A DNA stretch of 64,000 nucleotides from positions 2,728,001 to 2,792,000 of the forward strand of contig NZ_CP118574.1 in the NCBI RefSeq assembly GCF_028898845.1, given 5' to 3'. The notes under the pieces were generated by a model. It saw only the letters and a program-made list of their open reading frames with translations. It was not told where the DNA came from and did no database searches. The stretch is from Streptomyces sp. WZ-12 (GTDB lineage Bacteria; Actinomycetota; Actinomycetes; Streptomycetales; Streptomycetaceae). Positions 48,277-55,874 of the stretch are shown here, one piece after another (position 1 is the first letter of the stretch; each line of letters begins with the position of its first letter). The position numbers were made by a program, and so were the translations under genes.

Positions 48277-49269
48277 ATGGCAACGCTCCCCCGACCCGGC
48301 TGCCGCCGGGCGCTGACCGCTGCGACCGCGGCGCTGGCCCTCCTGGGGCTGGTGCTGTGGTTCGTGCAGCCGGGCCGGCCGCCCGCGCCCCGGGGACGGG
48401 TGACGATGGCCACCGGCCTCCCGACCGGGGTGTACGCGCGGTACGGGGAACTCCTCAAGGACGACCTCGCACGCGATCTGCCGGGGGTCGACGTGCGGCT
48501 GCAACGCAGCGAGGGCTCGCTGGACAACCTCCGCCAACTGGCCAGCGGGCGGGCCTCGTTCACCATAGCCACGGCGGATGCGGTGGCCGCCTACCAGGAC
48601 CGGCGCGAGCCCGGCGCGGACCGGCTGCGGGCCTGCGCCCGGCTCTACGACGACTACATGCAGTTGGTGGTGCCCCGGGGCTCGGCGGTGCGCTCGGCCG
48701 CCGATCTGCGGGGGTTGCGGGTGGGTGTCGGCGCCGACGGGTCGGGCGTCCAACTGATCACCCGGCGGCTGATGTTGGCGGCCGGCCTGGACTTCGACCG
48801 GGACATCGTCCCGGTGCGGGTGGGCATCGACCGGATGCCGGAGATGCTGGAGCACCACGAGCTGGACGCGTTCTTCTGGTCCGGCGGGCTGCCGACGACG
48901 GCGGTGCAGCGGCTGGCGCGGCGCTTCCCGGTGCAGTTGGTGCAGCTCGGCGACCTGATCCCGGCGCTGCACCGGCAGGGCGCGCCGACCCGTTACTACC
49001 GAGCTGCGGTGATGCCCGCCGACGCCTATCCGCTGGTCCAGAACGGGCAGACGGTGAAGACCATCGCGGTGGCCAATCTGCTGGTGACCACGGACCGGGA
49101 GGACGCCGCGCTGACGTTCGGGATCACCAGGACCGTCATCGACAGCCGGGACGCGATCGGGCACGTGGTGCACGCGGCGCAGAACGTGGACCTGCGGACC
49201 GCGGTGTTCACCGATCCGCTGCCGCTGCACCGGGGCGCCCGGAATTACTACGTCTCCGTGAAGCAATGA
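48277..49269 (+). CDS. TAXI-family TRAP-type solute-binding protein
   Basis: The protein has 330 residues. One N-terminal hydrophobic segment (ALTAATAALALLGLVLWFVQ) acts as signal or anchor. The mature part starts GRVTMATGLPTGVYARYGEL (TAXI signature) and includes LRGLRVGVGADGSG, DAFFWSGGLPTTAVQRLA and NLLVTTDREDAALTFGIT. TAXI proteins bind small carboxylates or glutamate and normally serve a fused TRAP permease; none is present in the window. ATG at 48277 is chosen. The gene lies 343 bp from the 3' end of the glutamate sensor kinase gene, so it could present a ligand to that sensor; that is inference. Confidence 0.88.
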   Translation: MATLPRPGCRRALTAATAALALLGLVLWFVQPGRPPAPRGRVTMATGLPTGVYARYGELLKDDLARDLPGVDVRLQRSEGSLDNLRQLASGRASFTIATADAVAAYQDRREPGADRLRACARLYDDYMQLVVPRGSAVRSAADLRGLRVGVGADGSGVQLITRRLMLAAGLDFDRDIVPVRVGIDRMPEMLEHHELDAFFWSGGLPTTAVQRLARRFPVQLVQLGDLIPALHRQGAPTRYYRAAVMPADAYPLVQNGQTVKTIAVANLLVTTDREDAALTFGITRTVIDSRDAIGHVVHAAQNVDLRTAVFTDPLPLHRGARNYYVSVKQ

Positions 49270-49328
49270 GTGGCCCGGTGGGCCCCGGTGAGTTCCAGTG
49301 AGTCCCGGTGAGTCACGCGTCGTCCGGC

Positions 49329-49592
49329 GCAATGCGGGGCGCAGGTCGGTGCAATGGCTCGGTGCAATGCGAGCAATGCCGAGTCATTGCGGTGAGACGG
49401 CGCCACATTGCGCCAGCAGATTGCGCCCGCACGGTGACGCAATGCGTCGACACAATCGCGGCGCAATCCCAGGACAACCGCAGAGCAATCGCGGGCCAAT
49501 GTGGCCCGCGGCGGGGCTACTTCGCCGCATTGCGCCGCATTACACCGCATCAATGGGCGGGCAACGGCTCAGCACAACAGCTCGGTGCAATG
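49329..49592. repeat. Cluster of GCAAT/ATTGC pentamers, copy 2
   Basis: About twelve GCAAT or ATTGC pentamers, nine of them extended to GCAATG or CATTGC, lie in 264 bp in both orientations. They fill the whole gap between the TAXI gene and the convergent sensor kinase gene. No hairpin terminator or reading frame explains it. CATCAATGGGCGG matches a string in the cluster at 15.8 kb. Confidence 0.75.
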
Positions 49593-49612
49593 ACCCGCCG
49601 CGCCCTCACCCC

Positions 49613-51028
49613 TCAAGACCCCGTGCGTGGTACCGCGACCGTGACCTCCAGGCCGTGCGGTGGGTGGGGCGCATAGGCGAGGGTGGCGCCGCCGGGGGCG
49701 AGCAGGGCGCGGGTGATGGACAGGCCGAGGCCGGAGCCGGAGACGTTCTGGTGGCGGTTGCTGCGCCAGAACCGGTCGCCGATCCGGGCCAGTTCGTCCT
49801 CGGTCAGCCCGGGGCCGCGGTCGGCCACCGTGATGGTGACGCGTTCGCCGTCGGGGGCCACCGCCACCGTGACCGGCTCCCCGGCCGGGGTGAACTTCAG
49901 GGCGTTGTCGACAACCGCGTCCAGCGCGCTGGAGAGGGCGACCGGGTCGCCCCAACCGGTGACCGCGGGCTGCCCCTCGTAGGTGAGACGGACGCCCTTG
50001 TCCTCGGCCAACGGGCGCCAGGCGTCGACCCGTTCGGCGGCCAGCGCCGCGACGTCCAGTAGCTTCAGGTCGGCGGCGGAGTGCTCGGCGAGCGCCAGGT
50101 CGAGGAGGTCGTCCAGGACCCGGGCCAGCCGTTTGCCCTCGGTGCGCACCGAGGCGATCTCCTCGTTGCCCTCGGGCAGTTCGAGGGCCAGCAGCTCGAT
50201 CCGCAGCAGCAGCGCCGAGAGCGGGTTGCGCAGTTGGTGGGAGGCGTCGGCGACGAAGGCGCGCTGCTGTTCCAGGACGTCCTCGACGTGGTCGGCCATC
50301 TCGTTGAACGAGCGGGCCAGCCGGCGGAGTTCGGGCGGCCCCGCGGTGCCGGCCACCCGGGCGTTCATCCGGCCGGTGGCGATGTCGTGGCTGGCCGCGT
50401 CGAGCACCCGCACCGGCCGCAGCACCCAGCCGGTGAGCCGGACCGCCGCGCCGACCGCGACCAACATCGCCGCGGCCTCCCCCGCCGCGATCACCAGCCA
50501 CTCGTGCAGGATGCGGGCCCGCATCCGCCCGGTGGGCGAGTCGGTGACGACCACCGCGACCACGTCGCCGTCCCGGATGACGGGCGAGGCGACCGGGATC
50601 CAACCGGCGTCGTCCCAGGGCCAGACCTGGTGCGGATCATGGCTGCGGCGGCCGGCCAGCGCCTCGCTGAACGCCTGCGCGCTCTCGCCGCCCGTGGGCA
50701 CCGTCAGATCGTGCGGGGCGGCGGCCATCGGGGTGCGGTCCCGGTAGAAGACGCCGGCGCGGATGCCGTAGAGGGCGTGGTAGCGGGTGAGTTCGGCCCG
50801 GAGGGTGGCCAACCGCTCGTCCTCCTCAGGGGTCTTGTCGCCGGCGGAAGCGTCGGGGCGGGCGGTGACGAACTGGGCGAGGGAGGCGAACCGGGCCGCG
50901 TCGTCGATCCGGTCGACCACCACCTTCTGCTGCTCCACGCCGGCGGTGATCACCCCCAGTGGCATGCCGAGCGCCAGCAGCACGCCGGCCATCAGGACGA
51001 TGAGGAGCGGGAGGAGTCGAGTGCGCAC
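49613..51028 (-). CDS. gluK: Sensor histidine kinase GluK
   Basis: The protein has 471 residues. Two transmembrane helices (LLPLLIVLMAGVLLALGMPL; WLVIAAGEAAAMLVAVGAAV) flank an extracellular sensor of about 130 residues. A HAMP domain, the phospho-acceptor VADASHQLRNPLSALLL, and a HATPase domain (VVDNALKFTPAG, DRGPGL, GSGLGLSI) follow. In S. coelicolor the GluR-GluK pair at this locus is known to sense glutamate and control gluABCD; identity here rests on synteny and family. GTG at 51028 lies 15 nt after gluR, in the same operon. Confidence 0.9.
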   Translation of the reverse strand: MRTRLLPLLIVLMAGVLLALGMPLGVITAGVEQQKVVVDRIDDAARFASLAQFVTARPDASAGDKTPEEDERLATLRAELTRYHALYGIRAGVFYRDRTPMAAAPHDLTVPTGGESAQAFSEALAGRRSHDPHQVWPWDDAGWIPVASPVIRDGDVVAVVVTDSPTGRMRARILHEWLVIAAGEAAAMLVAVGAAVRLTGWVLRPVRVLDAASHDIATGRMNARVAGTAGPPELRRLARSFNEMADHVEDVLEQQRAFVADASHQLRNPLSALLLRIELLALELPEGNEEIASVRTEGKRLARVLDDLLDLALAEHSAADLKLLDVAALAAERVDAWRPLAEDKGVRLTYEGQPAVTGWGDPVALSSALDAVVDNALKFTPAGEPVTVAVAPDGERVTITVADRGPGLTEDELARIGDRFWRSNRHQNVSGSGLGLSITRALLAPGGATLAYAPHPPHGLEVTVAVPRTGS

Positions 51029-51043
51029 GGGCCGGGGCAGCCC

Positions 51044-51787
51044 TCAGGAGGCCGGCGGCCGGGCGCCCGCGGCGACGCCGGCGGCCGGCACGACCAGGCG
51101 GTAGCCGACGCCGCGCACCGTCTCGATCAGCGCCGGCATCCGCAACTTCGCGCGGAGCGAGGCGATGTGCACCTCCAGCGTGCGGCCGGTGCCCTCCCAA
51201 CTCGTCCGCCACACCTCGCTGATGATCTGCTCCCGGCGGAAGACCACACCGGGCCGCTGCGCGAGCAGCGCCAGCAGGTCGAACTCCTTGCGGGTGAGCG
51301 GGACGACGGCACCGCCCACGGACACCTGGCGGGTGGGGAGTTCGACGGTGAGCGGCCCGAGGCGCAGCGGCTCGCCGGGGCCGCCCTCCTCGACCGCCGC
51401 CTCACCGGGCCCGCCCACGGCGCCGGTGCGCCGGCTCACCGCGTGGATACGGGCCAGCAGTTCGCCGGTGTCGTAGGGCTTGACGACGTAGTCGTCGGCG
51501 CCGAGGTTGAGGCCGTGGATCCGGGAGCGGACGTCGGAGCGCGCGGTGACCATGATGACCGGCGTCGCGGAGAGCCGGCGGATCCGGCCGCACACCTCGA
51601 AGCCGTCCTGGTCGGGCAGTCCGAGGTCGAGCAGCACCACCGCGAACGGCTCGGCATCGTCCGGCAGCAGGGCCTGGAGCGCCTCCTCGCCGCTGCGGGC
51701 GTGCACGACGGTCAGGCCGTGCCGGGCCAGCACCGCGGACAGGGCCGCGGCGACGTGATCGTCGTCCTCGACGAGCAGCAGTCTCAT
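51044..51787 (-). CDS. gluR: Response regulator GluR (OmpR type)
   Basis: The protein has 247 residues. Receiver domain with acidic pocket LLLVEDDDHV and phospho-acceptor Asp in VVLLDLGLPDQDGF, the conserved Thr in IMVTARSD and Lys in VVKPYDTGELL. The C-terminal OmpR-type winged helix has PLTRKEFDLLALLAQRPGVV and SLRAKLRM...VRGVGYRL. ATG at 51787 has GGAGG. It is divergent from gluABCD with a 281-bp shared promoter region. Confidence 0.93.
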   Translation of the reverse strand: MRLLLVEDDDHVAAALSAVLARHGLTVVHARSGEEALQALLPDDAEPFAVVLLDLGLPDQDGFEVCGRIRRLSATPVIMVTARSDVRSRIHGLNLGADDYVVKPYDTGELLARIHAVSRRTGAVGGPGEAAVEEGGPGEPLRLGPLTVELPTRQVSVGGAVVPLTRKEFDLLALLAQRPGVVFRREQIISEVWRTSWEGTGRTLEVHIASLRAKLRMPALIETVRGVGYRLVVPAAGVAAGARPPAS

Positions 51788-52003
51788 CCGGCCCTCCTTC
51801 CGGTGCGCGTACGGGCCACAGGGCATCTACGGCGATGGGCGGGCCACCCGTCAAGAGGCGGTCGCCTCCTGGGCACCATCCGTTACCCAGCCGGTACCCC
51901 CGACGACCTACCGTCGGTACGGACGCCCGTGACCGGCCACCCCGACCCTCACGCTCCGCTTCCGTTTGCGGCCGGATCGTTATGCTCAATTCTCGCTCAG
52001 ATG

Positions 52004-52031
52004 TAATGACGCTGGTCGCAGGCCGTCATTA
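52004..52031. promoter_or_regulatory. TAATGACG inverted repeat upstream of gluA
   Basis: TAATGACG (52004-52011) and CGTCATTA (52024-52031) are perfect 8-bp arms with a 12-nt spacer, 38 bp before the gluA start. It could be an operator (GluR is the natural candidate) or a leader hairpin. It was found by symmetry alone. Confidence 0.5.
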
Positions 52032-52068
52032 GGGTCCTCCCAACCGAGGAGGACGGAGCGTTACGCCG

Positions 52069-52854
52069 ATGAGCGAAGTACCGGTGACCCAGACCGCCGG
52101 GGGACTTGCGCCCACGGGAGACCCGTTGGTCGTGCTGGCCGACGTCAACAAGCACTTCGGCGCACTGCACGTGCTCCAGGACATCAACCTGACGATCCGG
52201 CGCGGCGAGGTGGTCGTGGTGATCGGGCCCTCCGGGTCCGGCAAGTCCACGCTCTGCCGCACCATCAACCGCCTGGAGACGGTCGACACCGGCAGCATCA
52301 GCATCGACGGCCAGCCGCTGCCCCAGGAGGGCCGTGAACTGGCCCGGCTGCGCGCCGATGTGGGCATGGTGTTCCAGTCCTTCAACCTCTTCGCGCACAA
52401 GACGGTGCTGGAGAACGTGGTGTTGGGCCAGACCAAGGTCCGCAAGACCGACAAGGCGACCGCGGAGCAGAAGGCCCGGGCGCTGCTCGACCGGGTCGGC
52501 GTCGGCGCCCAGGCGGAGAAGTACCCCGCGCAGCTCTCCGGCGGCCAGCAACAGCGGGTGGCCATCGCCCGCGCCCTGGCGATGGACCCGAAGGTGATGC
52601 TCTTCGACGAGCCGACCTCGGCGCTCGACCCGGAGATGATCAACGAGGTGCTGGAGGTCATGCAGCAACTCGCCCGGGACGGCATGACGATGGTCGTGGT
52701 CACCCACGAGATGGGGTTCGCGCGCTCCGCGGCGAACCGGGTGGTCTTCATGGCGGACGGCAGGGTCATCGAAGAGGCCGAGCCGAACCAGTTCTTCACC
52801 AATCCGCGCAGCGACCGGGCGAAGGACTTCCTCTCGAAGATCCTCCACCACTGA
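52069..52854 (+). CDS. gluA: Glutamate ABC transporter, ATP-binding protein
   Basis: The protein has 261 residues. Walker A is [14 protein letters not shown]-loop [17 protein letters not shown], signature [15 protein letters not shown], Walker [17 protein letters not shown]-loop [13 protein letters not shown]. This is the polar amino-acid (GlnQ-like) subfamily. First gene of gluABCD; the substrate glutamate is inferred from the operon arrangement and its S. coelicolor and Corynebacterium counterparts. Confidence 0.96.
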   Translation: MSEVPVTQTAGGLAPTGDPLVVLADVNKHFGALHVLQDINLTIRRGEVVVVIGPSGSGKSTLCRTINRLETVDTGSISIDGQPLPQEGRELARLRADVGMVFQSFNLFAHKTVLENVVLGQTKVRKTDKATAEQKARALLDRVGVGAQAEKYPAQLSGGQQQRVAIARALAMDPKVMLFDEPTSALDPEMINEVLEVMQQLARDGMTMVVVTHEMGFARSAANRVVFMADGRVIEEAEPNQFFTNPRSDRAKDFLSKILHH

Positions 52855-52948
52855 TTTCCCCCCTGAATTCACCCTGAATTCCCCCCACTACGGGCCGCGG
52901 TTGGGCCTTCGTGATTTCCACCATCTGCTGAACAAAGGGATGTTCACC

Positions 52949-53860
52949 ATGAGGATGCGTAAGACGGCCGCCGCGGGTGCGGCGGTGCTCGCACTGGCGG
53001 CGACGGCGACCGCGTGCGGGGGCCAGTCGGGCACGGCCGGCGACAAGCAGGCCGGCTCCGACGTCTACAGCGGCACCTACAAGGTCGCCCAGGGCGTCAA
53101 CGTCGATTCGCCGACGTTCAAGAAGGCCAAGAAGGCCGGCCAGATCGCCATCGGCGTCAAGGCCGACCAGCCGTTCCTCGGCTTCAAGGACCCGGCGACC
53201 AACAAGTACTCCGGCTTCGACATCGAGATCGCCAAGATGATCGCCGCCGACCTGGGCTTCTCCGAGAAGCAGATCAAGTTCAACACCATCGACTCCAACG
53301 TCCGCGAGACCACCATCTCCAAGGGCCAGGTCGACTACTACGTCGGCACGTACACCATCAACGACGAGCGCAAGAAGCAGGTCAGCTTCGCGGGCCCGTA
53401 TTACACCGCCGGCGCCGACCTGTTGGTGCGCAAGGACGACAAGGACATCACCGGGCCCGACGCCCTCAAGGGCAAGAAGGTCTGCTCGATCGTCGGCTCC
53501 ACTCCGCTCCAGGAGATCAAGAAGCCCAAGTACGGCGCGGTGACCACCGAGATGTCGAAGTACTCGGACTGCGTGAAGAACCTGCTGGACGGCTCGGTCG
53601 ACGCGGTCACCACCGACGACGCGATCCTCAAGGGCTACGCCGCCCAACGCCCCGACAAGCTGCGGGTGGTGGGCAAGCCGTTCACCAAGGAGCCCTACGG
53701 CGTCGGCCTTAACAAGGACGACAAGGCGCTGCGCGCCGCCATCACCACCGCGCTGGAGAACCACATCAAGAACGGCGACTACAAGAAGGCGTACGAGGGC
53801 ACGCTCGGCAAGTCCGGCTCCCCCTACGTCGCCCCGGACATGCCGCTGCCGCGCTACTGA
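52949..53860 (+). CDS. gluB: Glutamate ABC transporter, substrate-binding lipoprotein
   Basis: The protein has 303 residues. The signal peptide RKTAAAGAAVLALAATATAC ends in a lipidation cysteine (TATAC). The mature domain is a type II binding fold: IAIGVKADQPFLGFKDPATN, GFDIEIAKMIAADLG, VDYYVGTYTINDERKKQV, and VCSIVGSTPLQEIKK. ATG at 52949 has AAAGGGA 8 nt upstream. Its hairpin downstream probably keeps its mRNA more abundant than the permease mRNA. Confidence 0.96.
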   Translation: MRMRKTAAAGAAVLALAATATACGGQSGTAGDKQAGSDVYSGTYKVAQGVNVDSPTFKKAKKAGQIAIGVKADQPFLGFKDPATNKYSGFDIEIAKMIAADLGFSEKQIKFNTIDSNVRETTISKGQVDYYVGTYTINDERKKQVSFAGPYYTAGADLLVRKDDKDITGPDALKGKKVCSIVGSTPLQEIKKPKYGAVTTEMSKYSDCVKNLLDGSVDAVTTDDAILKGYAAQRPDKLRVVGKPFTKEPYGVGLNKDDKALRAAITTALENHIKNGDYKKAYEGTLGKSGSPYVAPDMPLPRY

Positions 53861-53886
53861 CGGCCCGCACACGCACCGCACCGCGC

Positions 53887-53922
53887 CGCCCCGTACGCCC
53901 GCCGCGACGGGTGTACGGGGCG
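53887..53922 (+). terminator. Hairpin between gluB and gluC
   Basis: A 15-bp stem with one mismatch (starts CGCCCCGTACGCCCG) and 6-nt loop in the 157-bp gap. It fits a partial terminator or 3' stabiliser that raises binding protein over permease levels. Confidence 0.65.
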
Positions 53923-54017
53923 CGCTGCCCTCGCGCGCCCCGCTCTCCCCGCGAGGCGGTGCCCCGTAGTCCCCCGCCGCCGCCCGCCGCCGACCCGACC
54001 GCTACCGCGGAGACCCC

Positions 54018-54665
54018 ATGAACGTACTCCTCGACTATCTGCCCGAGTTCCGGGACGGGTTCCTGGGAACCCTGGCGATCACCGCGTCCGCCGCGCTGCT
54101 CGCGCTGGCGCTCGGCGTGCTCATCGCCGGTTTCCGGGTCTCTCCGGTCCCGCCGCTGCGCGCCTTCGGCACGGCGTGGGTGACGGTGCTGCGCAACACG
54201 CCGCTGACGCTGCTCTTCCTGGTCGCCTTCTTCGTCGTCCCGCAGATCCTCTTCCAGGGCGCCAGCCCCTACGTCCTGGGCACGTTGGCGCTCGGCTTCT
54301 ACACCTCCTCCTTCGTGTGCGAGGCGGTGCGGTCCGGCATCGGCACCGTGCCGCTGGGGCAGGCGGAGGCGGCCCGCAGCCTCGGCATGACCTTCGCCCA
54401 GACGCTGCGCATGGTCGTGCTCCCGCAGGCGACCCGCACCGTGATCGCGCCGCTGAGCAGCATCATCATCGCGCTCACCAAGAACTCCGCGATCGCCGGG
54501 GCGTTCGGCTACGGCGAGCTGTTCAACGTCTCCAAGCTGCTCAACGACAAGGGCTACGCGATCGCCTGGATCTTCCTGTGGACGGCGCTCGCCTACCTCG
54601 TCATCACCTTCGCGGTCAGCGGCCTGTTCCGGCTGCTGGAGCGCCGGTTGGAGGTCGCCCGATGA
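54018..54665 (+). CDS. gluC: Glutamate ABC transporter, permease
   Basis: The protein has 215 residues. Polar amino-acid (HisMQ-type) permease with about five membrane helices (LAITASAALLALALGVLIAG, LTLLFLVAFFVVPQILF) and the EAA loop EAARSLGMTFAQTLRMVVLP that docks to GluA. ATG at 54018 has GGAG 5 nt upstream. Confidence 0.95.
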   Translation: MNVLLDYLPEFRDGFLGTLAITASAALLALALGVLIAGFRVSPVPPLRAFGTAWVTVLRNTPLTLLFLVAFFVVPQILFQGASPYVLGTLALGFYTSSFVCEAVRSGIGTVPLGQAEAARSLGMTFAQTLRMVVLPQATRTVIAPLSSIIIALTKNSAIAGAFGYGELFNVSKLLNDKGYAIAWIFLWTALAYLVITFAVSGLFRLLERRLEVAR

Positions 54666-54753
54666 GCTCCGGCGGCCGCAACACCAGGAACGACACCCAC
54701 GGACGGGCGCCGTCGCCGCGCGCCGGCGGGACGGGACGAAGCGAGGTAAGGGC

Positions 54754-55689
54754 ATGAGTGGCGCCAGCGTTCTCTACGACGTGCCGGGGCCGAGGGCGCG
54801 AGCCCGCAACCGCGTCTACAGCGTCATCGGCGCGCTGGCGGTGGTGGGACTGCTGGTCTTCGCGGTCCTGCGGCTGAACTCCAAGGGCCAACTCGACCCG
54901 GCCGTCTGGCAGATCTTCAACTACGCCGGGGTGCGCGCCAGCATCCGCGACGGCGTCCTGACGACCCTTCAGGTCTTCGCGGTGGCGGCGGTGCTGTCGC
55001 TCCTGCTGGGCCTGCTGCTGGCGGTGGCCCGGCTCTCCGACCACAAGCCGGTCCGCTGGCTGGCCACCGGCTTCGTCGAACTGTTCCGCGCCGTCCCGCT
55101 GCTGATCACGATCTACGCGCTGTGGGTCGTGCTGCTCACCAACCGTGACGCGCTGGGCCTCACCGGCAGCCAGCCGCAGTTCTGGGCGCTGGTCGCGGGG
55201 CTGACGATCTACAACGGTGCGGTGCAGGCCGAGGTGTTGCGGGCCGGAATCAACTCCGTGCCCACGGGCCAACGGGAGGCCGCGTACGCGCTCGGCATGA
55301 GCAAGACGCAGGTCATGATCACCGTGCTGCTCCCGCAGGCGGTCCGGGCGATGCTGCCGACGATCATCAGCCAGCTCGTGGTGACCCTCAAGGACACCTC
55401 GCTCGGCTACATCATCACCTTCGAGGAACTCCTCTACACCGCACGGCTGATGAGCACCAACATCATCGTCAACGGGAACGACACCTACATCCCGGTGATC
55501 ATCGTCATCGGCAGCATCTACGTGGCGATGTGCCTGGCGCTGTCCGCCCTGGCCCACTGGATCGAGCGGCGTGGGCGCCGGGCCCGCACCGGCATCGCGG
55601 TGGCCGCGGCCGCCGAGCCGGTGACGGCCGCGGACGCCACGGAGTCCGCCGCCCCGGTCCCGGAGGCGCCGGCGGACACCAAGGGCTGA
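54754..55689 (+). CDS. gluD: Glutamate ABC transporter, permease
   Basis: The protein has 311 residues. Second HisMQ-type permease with EAA loop REAAYALGMSKTQVMITVLL and helices such as VFAVAAVLSLLLGLLLAV. It is longer than GluC by a cytoplasmic N-terminus and an Ala/Glu/Pro-rich C-terminal tail of 35 residues. ATG at 54754 follows GAGGTAAGGG. GluC and GluD should form the heterodimeric membrane channel. Confidence 0.95.
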   Translation: MSGASVLYDVPGPRARARNRVYSVIGALAVVGLLVFAVLRLNSKGQLDPAVWQIFNYAGVRASIRDGVLTTLQVFAVAAVLSLLLGLLLAVARLSDHKPVRWLATGFVELFRAVPLLITIYALWVVLLTNRDALGLTGSQPQFWALVAGLTIYNGAVQAEVLRAGINSVPTGQREAAYALGMSKTQVMITVLLPQAVRAMLPTIISQLVVTLKDTSLGYIITFEELLYTARLMSTNIIVNGNDTYIPVIIVIGSIYVAMCLALSALAHWIERRGRRARTGIAVAAAAEPVTAADATESAAPVPEAPADTKG

Positions 55690-55874
55690 CGGGCCGCCCG
55701 GTCGCACGCCGGCCGACGACGGACCGTCCGGAAGCGGTGGCAACGGCGCCACCGCCTCCGTCACTTGACGGCGGCGGCCGCAATGGGTTGCATACGCTGT
55801 GTGATCACGCACCGGCCTCCCTCTGCCAGTTCCCGCACGTCCCGTACGTACCGCCGGATCCAGGGAGCCGCCCC

